This document shows positions 47,992-59,637 of a stretch of DNA of 64,000 bases, in pieces (position 1 is the first letter of the stretch; each line of letters starts with the position of its first letter). Below the pieces are notes generated by a model. That model worked only from the letters and a program-made list of their open reading frames with translations. It had not been told where the DNA came from and made no database searches. The DNA is from Anaspis maculata (taxonomy: Eukaryota; Arthropoda; Insecta; Coleoptera; Scraptiidae). The stretch lies in NCBI GenBank assembly GCA_949128115.1, contig OX421966.1, positions 33,435,042-33,499,041 on the forward strand, read 5' to 3'. The position numbers were made by a program, and so were the translations under genes.

Positions 47992-49275
47992 TTGGCGAAA
48001 ATCTTTTCCGCATGGTGGCGCTGTACGCAATGAAACATGGTGGCCCAAGAGGCCTTGACAAATAGGTAGTAAACGCAGTGCGCATTTACATCACAACAGC
48101 TGTCAACAGTGATAGCTGTCAGTGAAAGCGTAACAGTGGGCCAAGAACTGGGGGTTCGTTGGGAATGGAATTTCGTTGCAGTATCTCTAACTTATTTTTG
48201 TTTTAGAAAATGCCGATAATACAGATTCATTTGCCCAATATTTATGGTCATGTTGGTGACCAAATCAGCCCCATCTCGACAAAGTGCGAAGAACTGATTG
48301 AGGCAGGTAATTTAATCGTGTGTGGGGTGTGGGGTGACTGGGGCTCACTGCGACTGAGACTCTTGTGCTTTGTTATGTCTCATAAATGGATAATTGAAAA
48401 CCATTTGGAGGTTAGGTTCTGTGGACCAGTTGTTGGAACAGTGTTGTGAACTCGTGAAGCCATCTCCGATAAGCCAGTGAGAGCAGCCGGAGAGCCTGGA
48501 AATCAACGCCAGCGGTATTGAGAGAATATACCTGGCCTGCAAATCAGAATCCGTCACTCGCCTCATCAGTTCAAATTTAGAACAACTTAATCGATATGAA
48601 AACATTTTCCACTGTAGAAACACTAACATCAACCGATGATGCTATGATTAAACTTATGATTGAAGAATACTCAATTATTATTGATAATTGATAAACTATG
48701 ATTTTTATTGTTCCAGACAGCGGTGAATGCTTATTAGCTACTGAAATTTTACTTTACAGTCAATGTATGAGTCGTACGATTACTCCAAAAAAATGTTCAT
48801 CTTTCTGACCTAAACGATAATTGTTGACTCATTTTTGAGATGCGTCCTGTTGTACCTATGCCTTGTCTTATGGGGTCTTAGTATTTCCACCTTGTGTGCA
48901 AGGGGCACACACAACTCAACACCTGTAATGCAAATAAGCATTCAGAGATTGCATTTTTCGGCCAGCATTTCACCAACTTACGTATCGGCTTTTGCTGCTG
49001 CATTGTGTCCATCGGCGTATACTAACGCAGTAATTCAAGTCAAACTACAAAACACTCACTCGCTCACATTCACAACGATGTGAAAAACAAGGAGGACAAA
49101 AAAATTTCATTATTTTTCAACTGTCAAAACTGTCAATATTCTTATGATTTGGAGTAGGTACTGTCAACTGTCGAGTGCTACTGCGCTACTGCGCTGGGTA
49201 CCTATTTGTCAAGGCCCCTTGGGCCACCATGTTTGGCTGAGTTCAGCGCCTTCTGGTGGCCGCTGATTTTCGCCA
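47992..49275. repeat. Inverted-repeat pair (~90-bp arms) around 1.1 kb
   Basis: Arm 47992-48085 (TTGGCGAAAATC, AAACATGGTGGCCCAAGAGG, CCTTGACAAATAGGTA) is mirrored at ~49183-49275. The centre contains a Leu/Ser-rich eroded frame near 48416-48640 (IERIYLACKSESVTRLIS) that I do not recognise. It is a possible non-autonomous element; no target duplication was fixed. Confidence 0.6.
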
Positions 49276-49857
49276 ATTGGCCCTGCTTTTCGGAACTTTT
49301 TCCCTTTCGCCTGCTGAAAATTGGTTCAAATAAACTCATAAATAGTGAGTTGACTCTACTTATTTCACTCAAAATTTAGTTCGGTTTTCTAAATTGACAT
49401 TTTGTTAATATTTTTGACACAAATCAATCAAGTTCCCCAAAAATTCAATCAATTCTCACAGTCCAATTTTCACTCAATAGATTAACTTTATATCTCTTGT
49501 CATTGTCTTGTAATTCACTCAATGGGATTTTCGAGAAGATTTTTAACGGTGTATGATGAGTAGGTACCAATCGTCCAATTGTTCCCGGACGATTTTTATA
49601 TGTAGAAACTCGCCTTTGCCGGACGGAGGTATGTAAGTACCTAAAGAACTCGTAAAGAACCTATCCAATTAGGTGGTACTATTCGTTTTTTGTCATAAGG
49701 GCATATCAAACATGCAGATGACGAAGTAGCTAGCGCCGGCTCTGCGAGGTTAACTCTCACGACCTTATAGATGAGGAAAGTAGGTATAGTTGGGAGCGGA
49801 AATTTTTTAACGACTTCCAAAACTCCCAAATTTGTTATTAGAGTTGATGGCAGGGAC

Positions 49858-50043
49858 CTGTGGGCGGGGCTGAACAGAAAAACAAAAATCGTTTTGAACG
49901 AGCCCGTGTGTTAAATTGGGGAAGCAACAGCGTCAGCTGGGATGGTGGACTATCACCAGGTCACAGGCGAACCTAAAATCCCACTGCAAATCCAGGTGCA
50001 CGACTAGATAAACTCAGTTCGCGCAGTTAGGCTCCGCCCACAG
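49858..50043. mobile_element. ~186-bp TIR MITE, CCTGTGGGCGG ends
   Basis: CCTGTGGGCGGGGCTGAAC at the left is mirrored by GTTAGGCTCCGCCCACAGG at the right. GAC or GGAC flanks suggest a short target duplication. Confidence 0.6.
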
Positions 50044-50359
50044 GACCCTCTGGTATTCCGAGTACTCTAGAACTGTACACGTTGTGGCTGTGAACCGGAC
50101 ATAGGTTTGACCTTAGAACATAGCTGGACCTGTAGCTAAGTTACAAGGGCAAATTCATTATTCGATTCATAACTGCAACGTGTGCAATTCAATTCACAAA
50201 ATTGGCGGTTTTGAAAATCGTTGAAAATTTTCCACCCCAATGTTATCGACCTAGTTACATAATATCGATATCTGTCAATTTTGATGGATAGGTATTGGAC
50301 TGACAACATCGAAGAATAAATTTACGGACACTAACTTTTCAAATCTATCTACATCAATC

Positions 50360-50580
50360 TAGCTAACATTACCGACACTTACAGGAACCTGTATTACCGA
50401 CATTCACAGGAATCCAGCGCCATGTGTAGAAATCTGCATTACTGACATTCAGGAATTTACCGACAGGTACAGTGGCTCCACCTTCCGGTACAGCTACGAA
50501 GCGCCATTTAGCATAAACACAAACCTACATTACCAACATCTTTTAGCACAGATACAAACTTACATTACCACCATCTGCAA
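50360..50580 (+). repeat. Degenerate ACATTACCGACATY repeat
   Basis: CATTACCGACA, TATTACCGACATTC, CATTACTGACATTC, CATTACCAACATC and CATTACCACCATC recur at irregular 35-70 bp spacing. Confidence 0.5.
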
Positions 50581-51853
50581 TAGAGCTCTTTTGTAACACA
50601 TACAAGAAACAAGGTTGTAGGCTATGTGACCCACAATAAACCTACTTGGACAAAAGTTGTAGCAGAAATGAACCCAAGTTATTCAGCGAATTGCAATAGA
50701 AAAGTCTAGAAGATCTCTAAGAAAACCCCTCTTCTCACTAATGCAAGAAATTCAACATAACAATCAAGTGTGTAATTTACAGGCAAGAAAATTTATGCAT
50801 TTGGTAGGGCTGGTGAAGCCTGGGCCGGTAAAAGCTAGTCCTACTTATAATAACTAGATAGGAATATTATTATCAGGACTTCTACACTACAATCAAATTG
50901 GTTCCGCATCTGACATTGGACTCATGTTCTTTATGAAAAAAAAACACCTAAGTATGTGATTTACCTGTTCTTGTGAATAAGTAGTTAATGGTAACAGAGC
51001 GAGCAGCGCAACTGTTTCGGAATGATTCGCCAATTTTACGGCCCATCTGCGTTTCTGAATCGCATATACAGGTACGAGTACACATTCTAAAATAAATACT
51101 TCTTCATATGAAGCTCATCTTGATATGCCTTGCTCTGATTCCTCCGGACGGGTCCTCGACCCTCTTCGGTTTGTTGTCCATGCCATCAGCATAAGCCAGC
51201 ACATGGCTCCTCGGTCTTCGCATCCACGGACGGTCTTTATGCCGGCCAGCCAGGATATCATGTGAAGATGTAAATTGAGCGAGCAGTGTTGAGGGGCACC
51301 GAGCATGACACTCATTGTGGACCGTACACCTGTCACTGACGGCCATTTGCGGTGATTTTTCATTAGTTACACGTCACCATGCGTGGGAATACGAATTGAG
51401 ATTTATTGTCGACGCGGACTCCGGCGTTTTGTTACGCATAAACCGGTGCTGGTGGTGGTGGTGTCGCAGACGAGAGGATGAGCAGGAGCCAGTCAGCGAA
51501 GACTTCTTTACATTTTCGTGTCTTCGCTCGAATGGCCTGATGGATGTCGCCGTAATTAGAGGACGGTAATATATCGGTGCGATTCGGCACGTTCACTCAT
51601 CAAAAATCTTTTTCTTGAATAATTCGAGTCTATGTACCGTGCAACGCTTGTTCTGTCACGATAAATACTCGACAAATATAAAGTGGTCGAAGGTGTGGCC
51701 CACCCAAAATTTTTAATGAAGTTCAAAATATCTTAGCTCTCGAAGAAACAGGAATAATTCAAAAGTTTACTTGTAGAGGAATGAGAAGCAATCCCTATCC
51801 ATTTTATTAATAAGCTCATCATGAGCGTGCCGCGAACAGCTTTAGCCCCACGT
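50581..51853. other. No supported gene
   Basis: A GC-richer patch at 51110-51560 keeps several short frames open on both strands, with no recognisable domain. Confidence 0.4.
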
Positions 51854-53846
51854 AGTGTTGCCATCTAGAGTTAGACTTTCTAGACTCTTGTCTTGAAAGA
51901 GCGTCAAGAGTTAGACAAGACCTCTAGAAACTTTTGTCTTGAAATTTCTAGATAAGACAAGAGTAGGGCTGTCAAGATCAAGAGTCTTGATTAGACTCTT
52001 GGAAAGAAAAATTAAAAAAAATCTGATATATTCCTCTCTGTTGACGGTTCTTATTGTCTACTGAATGTGTGATTTGCTTGTAGATTTCTTACAGAGCTTA
52101 TTGACAACATGAAATAGCATAAATAATAAGAGTTAGCGGTATGACAAAATACTATTCAAAACTTTCATCTGCAAAATATTATCTACTTGAAATAAAAATT
52201 ATTGCAATGAGTTCTTATATGCTATTTTTCTTTTATTTGTTGAAACCAAAGTACCGAGATCACTACAGACGATATGAATAATCTCGTCTCAAAAGTACCA
52301 ACTTTTTTCAGAAAAAAATCTGAGAATTTGGGAGTTGGAATTGGAAGAATAATGAAGTGATGAACCTGTTCTGCACTTGTCCACTAGGGAGGCCATCATG
52401 CCATTATGCATTGACCGTTGTTGTCAGGCTGTGTCTGATAAGCAGTCTACGAATCCATGAATATTTACTAGTTATGATTAAAGATCAGGAAAAACCAAAC
52501 AACACAATGAATGAAGTATCTTTCTGTAACTAAATATATTGTAAATTCAATATATCAGCAGAAGATTTTCTGTTTGTGGTAACAGTTTACTATAAATTGA
52601 TCAATTTTGCATCAGAGAACAGGAGAGCGTTGCCAGAGAGATGTCATGTCGAATTCTGTTCATGCCTTGTGATTATAAATTATATTCACATGACATCTTC
52701 TTTAGACTCTGTATGTCTTGACTGTTTTTTTCCGGTTCTCATACGAAAGTTTCGTCCAAGTGATCTTTTTTTCAAGGGCTGCTCCAACATCTTCATCTCT
52801 ACTTCTCCGAAAAATAGCTGCGCCTTCTCAGATCGCAACTTCCAAGGAATTAGGTCGATCGATAAGGCTTTTGGTCAATAGCTGCGAAACAAAGGGTTTC
52901 TTGTCAAAAAAAAAGAAAATGACTCAGATAACATGCTGCAACAACATATCATTTCAATGTACCAAGACAAAATACCAATAAAGCTGGTGTTCTTCTCACA
53001 ACTTGAGCGAAGTGAGTCTTCTTGCCCGCGTCAGGGTGGCACAAGCGGTAAACTGACACAGGTCTGCAAACAATCGGTATACTTTTGACAAAAATATTGG
53101 ACCACGTCCACACTACGACATCTGGGAGCTCGGGGTCCTGGTTAAACTCAATTATATTCATTTCTTTGTGCCGCAGCAACGTTTCGAACGCCAAACAGCA
53201 AATATTGAAGTTGATTGTTCAACTTTTTTTTGACTGTGACTCTTTCGTTGACTCTCTATTGACGTTCACAACCTGCTACTGTTCTTGGCTTGCTTGTTCA
53301 CTCGATTTGAGCGGATGGACTGCGGTGAGTTGAAGTTATATTTCCTTCCGCGGTGCCAGATTTTTTGAGCACTTTTTTAACTGAGCAGTAGTTGACTATA
53401 TTTACTCAGGCATCAACCAACGGCTATAAAATCGTACCTTGTCATTTTATACTCACAGGTCAGGGGTGGCGGAAGCTACCTTTTCTTTCAGCACTCACAC
53501 AAATGATAAATTTCAGTGTCAATATAAGCGGACCTTTCTTCTAAAATTTAAACGTAAGTGTACCCTAGTAAAATATTTTATTGGAGCGCAGTGTCTCTTC
53601 GAAGTGTGCTTCTTGCTCCTTACAGTTTCTTTGTTTTTCTCACCAAAAGATGTTTATATTTCTGTCACGTATTTTTATTAGAAGAGGGAGTTTTATAGTA
53701 ATTTAATTTCAAGAGTCTATCTAGACTCTTGAAAAATTTTCATCAAGAGTTAGAGTCTTGTCTTGAAATTTTGAAATGATCTTGATATTTCAAGACAAGA
53801 CAAGAGTAGGGCAACTCTTGTCTTGTCTTGTCTAGACGGCAACACT
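51854..53846. mobile_element. hAT-type element, 8-bp target duplication
   Basis: The left end AGTGTTGCCATCTAGAGTTA and the reverse complement of the right end, AGTGTTGCCGTCTAGACAAG, match over 16 bp with one difference. The immediate flanks are CCCCACGT (51846-51853) and CCTCACGT (53847-53854), an 8-bp duplication with one mismatch as expected for hAT elements. The subterminal ~150 bp on both sides are full of TCTAGAC and CAAGAC words, likely transposase-binding repeats. Internal ORFs show no RNase-H-fold hAT transposase motifs, so the copy is non-autonomous or decayed. Confidence 0.75.
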
Positions 53847-54064
53847 CCTCACGTAAAGCTAGAGGAGGGCCCACGAAATATTATTGTTTTACTGTGGATC
53901 ATAATCGTGATGTAATTCTTAAATTATTTGTAGTTTTGCGTTAATTACTTACTTCAGTTATAAAATTATGCACAAGTGTCTTTTATTTCCTTACAGACTC
54001 ATGATGATCATAATGTCATACCCGATGTTATCTTTATATTGACCATAGTTGTTCAATAATATAG

Positions 54065-54412
54065 TGTAATAATAGTGTGATAAAAGTGATTATTACGTAC
54101 AACGCCCTTGATTATAAGACCTACAAGGATATTATTCACTTATCTAAATCCCACGGTCAATGACAACGGAATAAAATTGATGTAAACAACAAAATCTGAC
54201 AGCTGTCACTTCGAACTTCCTTTTTGTAATAATCATCAAAATATCACTCGTACTTGAGATTTTTCCAGATAATTTTGGCCAAGCGTTTCCCTCGGGCTGA
54301 TTGTCCCTGGATAAATGCCCTCCTCCTACGGAGTCGGGCATTTATCGCTACAATCAGCACTCGCGGTCGCCTGACCAAAATTATCGTGAAAATCTAAGCA
54401 CTTGTGATATTA
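54065..54412 (+). repeat. Duplicated segment, copy 1 (empty site)
   Basis: This runs from TATTACGTACAACGCCCTTG through GACAGCTGTC and ATCAAAATATCACTC to TGCCC. It includes a palindrome (54240-54412) built of ATATCACTCGTACTTGAG, AATTTTGGCCAAGCG and GATAAATGCCC. It matches 54413-54570 plus 55116-55210. Confidence 0.75.
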
Positions 54413-55210
54413 CTGTTGATTATTACATACAACGCCCTTGATTATTAGACCCACAAGGATAATATTCACTTATCCAAATCCCACTGTCAATGACAACGGG
54501 ATAAAATTGATGTAAACAACACAATCTGACAGCTGTCGCTTCGGACTTCTTTTTTGTAATAATTATCAAATAGTCCGGGAGACGGACGCATATTTAGTAC
54601 CCCTATCGAGTTATGTGTAGAGACTATCATCTATGCATCGAGAAAATATGTGCAACCATGGAATGGCAATCCTGCCGAAGTAAATCCTGCCGGAAATGCA
54701 ATTGATTAAATAATTTCAAAATTGTAGATTACAACCTTCAAAATTCTTGTCAACAAATGTCAGTAACATTGTTGATGGCACACAACAATCACCCCTTTGA
54801 CGCGCCACTGTCAGAACTTTCATGGTGCTGCTAAGCAACTATCGTTACGAGTACGCAAAACTAGAATAGTTTCTGACAGTGGCCCGTGAAAGGGGTGATT
54901 GTTGTGTGCCATCAACAATGTGACTGACATTTGTTGATGAGAATTTTGAAGGTTGTATCTACAATTTTTAAATTATTTAATCAATTGAATTTCCGGCAGG
55001 ATTTACTTAGGCAGGATTGCCATTCCATGATTGCACATATTTTCTCGATTCATAGATGATAGTCTCTACACATAACTCGATAAGGGTACTAAAACCGCGT
55101 CCGTCTCCCTTACTAAAAATATCACTCGTGCTCGAGATTTTCCCAGATAATTTTGGCCAAGCGTTTCCCTCGGGCTGGTTGTGGTTGTCCCAAGATAAAT
55201 GCCCTAAATG
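54413..55210 (+). repeat. Duplicated segment, copy 2 (carries a 545-bp insertion)
   Basis: The sequence repeats copy 1 up to ATTATCAAA at 54570, breaks, then continues at 55116 with AAAATATCACTCG and GGCCAAGCGTTTCCCTCGGG to ~55210. Confidence 0.75.
54571..55115. mobile_element. 545-bp foldback element with AAA target duplication
   Basis: Arms of ~245 bp (TAGTCCGGGAGACGGACGC at the left, GCGTCCGTCTCCCTTACTA at the right) face each other across a ~60-bp loop. Comparison with copy 1 of the surrounding duplication gives the pre-insertion site TCAAAATATC. The filled copy reads TCAAA-element-AAAATATC, so exactly three bases (AAA) were duplicated. No coding capacity. Confidence 0.85.
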
Positions 55211-56280
55211 GTAATAATGGTTCGAACTTGAGTTATTTGCCACTGTCAATAAAGCAAAGAGGCGACCTGATTGCAGCATGCGTCAAACGAAAAACGAGTA
55301 CCTACGCAGCTATCTAAAATCCGTCCGAGTTAAACTTCAATATCCATCTTGTACCGAACGCATAGCAAATTAGCCTGACCACTTCCTGACCCCGACACCT
55401 TTTATACTTTCGTCAATATAACAATAATTCAATTGGAATTGAATTCCGATGGACCGAAACTCTCGTGGATCCGGTTTATGATGGAGTGCGCTCCACGGTC
55501 GGAAGCTAGAACCGGAGGAGCTTTGTGAGCGCCCATCCGACTGATGCTGAGAAGAGCAGGCTTGTGCAACTCGTCATATTATGTCACGAGCTTAACGCTT
55601 CCAGTGGCGCTTCTCGCAGAGAAGCCGCCGGCAAAAACACGCCAAACGATTCGTATAAAATATCAACCGAAAGAGGAACTGTTACGTGAGGTTTTCAACG
55701 ATTTGAACTGCGCATTTGAAAGTACATAACACAAAATGGTACCTACAAAGAACTGAGAAGGTACTTCCGTTTGAAAAAAAACCTGCGCCGTCCCTGGTGT
55801 GGCCACCAACAACTACTACGAGCGCCCGAGGCGTCCCCGTGTGGCACAATAGATAATTAGTTTTGATCATCGTTCAACTACACTCGATATCTAATGGTGA
55901 TCTAAGTGGTCTGTGAACTTCCACCCAACAACACTTGTGTCTCGGGGTCGCGTCCAATAAATCCGCTCTGCGGTATAGATGGAATAATAAGTTGTTGTAA
56001 GTATACGACGTACGACTTCCATCCGTGGTAAGTATGGGTCGATCGTGTCTCACACATTACCCGATTACTGGCGTCCGGTATCAAGTGATGCGATCAGTCA
56101 GTTCGGCCTTTGTTCTTTGTTTTTTTTTCGTGATGCGTTTCTATCGAAAATTGACTGTTTCAGGAGAAGCTTGAATGCCTCGCGTCAGTGCTTTGCAAGT
56201 AGGTATAAGAGCGAATGCACTGAACCTAAAGTCGGGTCAAGTTTATCATGTTCTGAGTGACCTATGAGGTGACAAGTAAC

Positions 56281-56348
56281 GTCGGTGTCGGTAACCGGGC
56301 AAGAGCCAATCAAAATCGCTATGCTGTCCGATGGTTACCGACACCGAC
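56281..56348. repeat. 15-bp perfect hairpin
   Basis: GTCGGTGTCGGTAAC (56281-56295) and GTTACCGACACCGAC (56334-56348) enclose a 38-nt loop. Confidence 0.85.
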
Positions 56349-56420
56349 ATTAATTTATCAAGTTGAACGTATATTGGTTGAATCTTGAAACTACACCACA
56401 ATTTTTGTACTTTTTTTTGC

Positions 56421-56452
56421 CGACCGGTTTCGCCTTTCGGCATCGTCAGGGC
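56421..56452 (-). ncRNA. Hammerhead-ribozyme-like 3' half (Penelope type)
   Basis: The minus strand reads CTGACGA, then a GCC-GAAA-GGC stem-loop, then GAAAC. These are the CUGANGA and GAAA core boxes of a hammerhead with stem II between them. Hammerheads are known from Penelope-like elements, and a Penelope fragment lies 300 bp away. The 5' strand of stem I with the cleavage site is not found, and one unpaired T sits at stem II, so it is probably truncated or inactive. Its orientation is opposite to the nearby endonuclease. Confidence 0.45.
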
Positions 56453-56732
56453 TCTGTAATTAGTTGTATGGAATAAATTGATATAAAATTTGATAAAAGC
56501 TTACTGTATAATATTTAAAAGATATTCTTCTTCTGAAAAAGTATTCTTTGGTTATATTTTGTTGTTTGGTGTAAAAATTTAACATCTGTACCTATTTGGA
56601 TCAAATTTATGTATTGCTAAAATAATATGATTTGTAAAATGTGATTTACTATCAATGAGACTACTACTACAAAAAAAAATCAAATGAAATATACAAATTC
56701 TTAACATTTCTTGGATCAACCTCTTACAAAAT

Positions 56733-57072
56733 AGCTAATATTTAAAAAAAAGCAACCCACATATTTCAATTTCTTTCAAAACCAATTCAAATTTAAAACA
56801 AATTTTAAGTAAACCAAAAGATTTTTTACCAATTGAAGATAGATCTGATGTTTATGAATCGAATTGCCAGACATGCCATGCAAAGTACCTATATAGGTCA
56901 TACAGGTAGAAAATTTTCCACACGAATAGGAGAACATAACAGAGATATATTCAAATCTAAATCAATTGGTCTCATTGATAGTGAATCACATTTTGAAAAT
57001 CATATAATTTTAGCAAAACATAAATTTGATCCAAATACAGATGTTGAATTTCACACCAAACAACTGATTTAA
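56733..57072 (+). pseudogene. Penelope-like element C-terminus with GIY-YIG endonuclease
   Basis: Penelope-like retroelements use an RT fused to a C-terminal GIY-YIG nuclease. Here a linker-like stretch (ISFKTNSNLKQILSKPKDFL, then IEDRSDVYESNCQTCHAKY) with one internal stop is followed, after a frameshift near 56890, by TYIGHTGRKFSTRIGEHNRD. That carries the YIG motif and the catalytic Arg region of the nuclease. The frame ends KQLI-stop at 57072, exactly where the next TIR element begins. RT is absent. Confidence 0.75.
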
Positions 57073-57369
57073 CCCGTATTACTTCTTTTTTTATTGCCCG
57101 GAATCCAAGATGGCGGCCGATTTTGAAGGTGACATCCAGAGAATCGGAATTTGTTAATTGTGACCTATAAAGGCGCGGAGAGATTCATTTTCGTTAATTC
57201 GACTTCGCTGATTACGATAGAATTGTAAATTATCCAAAATGGCGGTTATTGTTGGAAATATCTTCAAAAAAATCAGAAATAGCTGAAGTTCAACTACGAA
57301 GTCGCTGAAGAACGGTTAACCCGATCAAATTGAAATTTGGCATGCAGACATTGTTTGTCTGTGGAAAGA

Positions 57370-57740
57370 GACCATTAGTTTTTAGCTGTCATCTGTCAAA
57401 CGGAAGTGTCACTGTCAACAAATATCAGAAGCTATATCTCACAGAACTTGACTTGCCATATGTGATTTGAAAGCCCCTGAAAAACTGTATTCAGAACACT
57501 TAAAAGTATTGCCCTATCTGTCATAATATGAGATAATAAAAAATGTCAAAGTTTAAAACTTTACCATTTAATTATTCAAAATCTATCTGATGGATTGGAA
57601 TCAAATTTGGCAGGAGGCAACTCAACAAAAGAGTAAAATTAGAGCTGCAGTTGCAGTTCTTCACCATTTTACAGTCGGGCGTTTTGAATTTTCAAAATTT
57701 CTCTTGGCCGTTGCCACCCGAGAGGGCCTCTCGCCTGTGT
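57370..57740 (+). repeat. Interspersed repeat, copy 1 (see 63015-63390)
   Basis: Shared blocks in the same order are GTGTCACTGTCAACAAAT, AAAACTGTATTCAGA, AATTATTC-AAATCTATC and TTTTACAGTCGGGCG. Confidence 0.8.
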
Positions 57741-58530
57741 TTTGATCAGAACGACTCGCTTTTGTAGCAGGACTCCACTCAAAATCACATTCCTGCTTGA
57801 GGATCGACTTTTTTTTTTAAATTCCAACTGATATCAGCGTCGTGTAAGCCTATTTCCAAAATCGACACGGTTTCGGTTTTCCGACGGTATTTTTTTTTTT
57901 TGAAATTTGCATATTTCGTGAATTTGAAAAAAATGCAGGGCAAACTTCAACATGCGGTGAGCCTCAGGAAATATTCATTTTTTGTGCAGTCATGCTGTAA
58001 ATGAAAGCTGGAGAAACGATTGATATAATTTTTGGAGGAAAAACTTTCTCTATCGGACCCACGGTTTCCGAGTTTTCCTCTCTAGAAAAACAGCAAATTT
58101 TCCAACTTTTATCGAGTGAACAGATTTCCACCATTTTTTTTTTAAATAAGAAGCAACTGGTTCTCGAACATTTCCAACATTTTTTTCCAATTTGCCGGGA
58201 ATTTTCCGGTTGGAAATGTAAAAGCGGCCTGGGTTTTCGAGACCGGACTTGAATGGTGGAGTCTAAAGTGAAGCCTTGATTGACGATTTTTTCAATAAGA
58301 TGATTTGGAATAAGAGTTGAGGTTTTCCGGGAAATTCAAATTTTCCAAATTCAAATTTTGCTGATAAAATTTTCAATTTCCCGCAAATTATCTTCAATCT
58401 TACTCCATTTAATCTCCAAATTACTCTAATTCCAACTTCCCAACCGAAGGAACGTTTCGCACCGCGGACCTTTCAGCAATCTCAAATGACAGGAAAAACT
58501 CATATTTTCAACAAATACTTTACATAGGCC

Positions 58531-59169
58531 CATGGGCGCCCGCAGGATTTTTGTCAGGGGGGGGCAAATAGCTTTAGTTAGAGAACGTCACATACCTACC
58601 TGGCCTAATTTGCGAAGTCCTTCAGATTAGCGCCGCGGGCGAAAATTTTTTCGAATAATAATAATAATAATGGTGATAATAATTATTGTGCGAAAAATAA
58701 GGAAATATATTTGAAAATTAAACTTAACTTTGGAGAAATTTATTAAAATTTGTAATTTTGTACAAAATGTATAAAAATTTACTTCAAAATAGCCAGGTCA
58801 ATAGTTACACTCGTTCATTATCTTGAAAAAACCCCAAGTGTTTTAAACCAGAGGTTCAGAAAATTTCAAGTATTGCTATGATTGATATATAGGTAGGTCA
58901 ATTGTTACACTCGTTCATTATGTTGAAAAAACCCTATTTTATGACTTTACGGGTAGCTATCTAATTTAGGTAGAAGCCTAATGAAATTTCAAATTGCTCT
59001 AACAATTCAGAAAATGTAAATTACTTTCTCAAAGTTTTTTCTTTCGAAAATGTTTTTCTTTTTCCTTTCTCGAAAAAAAATATTTTTTCGTAAGGAAGAA
59101 TTTATTCAGCTGCTCCGAGGCCAGGGGGGAGCAAGTGCCCCCCCTTGCCCCCCCCTCCGGGCGCCCATG
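58531..59169. mobile_element. 639-bp hAT MITE with perfect 8-bp target duplication
   Basis: The ends CATGGGCGCCCGCAGG and CCGGGCGCCCATG are inverted repeats, and CATAGGCC flanks both sides (58523-58530 and 59170-59177). Subterminal poly-G (GGGGGGGGCAA) on one side and poly-C on the other mirror each other. Length, TIR and an 8-bp duplication fit a hAT-type MITE. It is nested within the 57073-59545 element and so inserted later. Confidence 0.88.
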
Positions 59170-59637
59170 CATAGGCCTCAACAAATAAAATACAAATTCA
59201 AGTCCATTTCTTACATTGGTCATCATTCAAGATCCTTTAACCAATATATTCATAATCTGTCACCCCAAATTAGTGATAAACAACACTTCTGGCGATCTCG
59301 AAGCTTAAAGTGGAAATTTCCGATTTCTGACTTTTTGGAAGCCATTTTGAATAATTGGGCCGCCATTTTAAATTATTTGAAGGATAATTCCGTGATCCGT
59401 GGTTCAGAATTGGTGAGAATTGACACTTCTCGCGGCTCTATAGCTCAAAATTGAATAATTCAAATTATTGGTAGGTAACCTTCAAAATCAGCCGCCATCT
59501 TGGATTCTGGGCGATAAAAAAAGAGGTAATACGGGCAAAATCGTCCCAAATGGTCTTACTAACAAGTGTGCAAAACGGCTTGCCGCTATCTTCAAATGCA
59601 GTTTGGGACCACGTACCGCGGCGACTATACGGAGATA

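Larger units (their letters stand above)
57073..59545. mobile_element. ~2.5-kb TIR element with CCCGTATTAC ends
   Basis: CCCGTATTACTTCTTTTTTT followed by CCAAGATGGCGG at the left is mirrored at 59471-59545. Homology is strong for ~60 bp, then AAAATGGCGG-type words continue on both sides. The interior lacks a recognised transposase and contains the nested hAT MITE at 58531-59169. A clear target duplication was not found. Part of the interior (57370-57740) recurs at 63015-63390. Confidence 0.65.
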
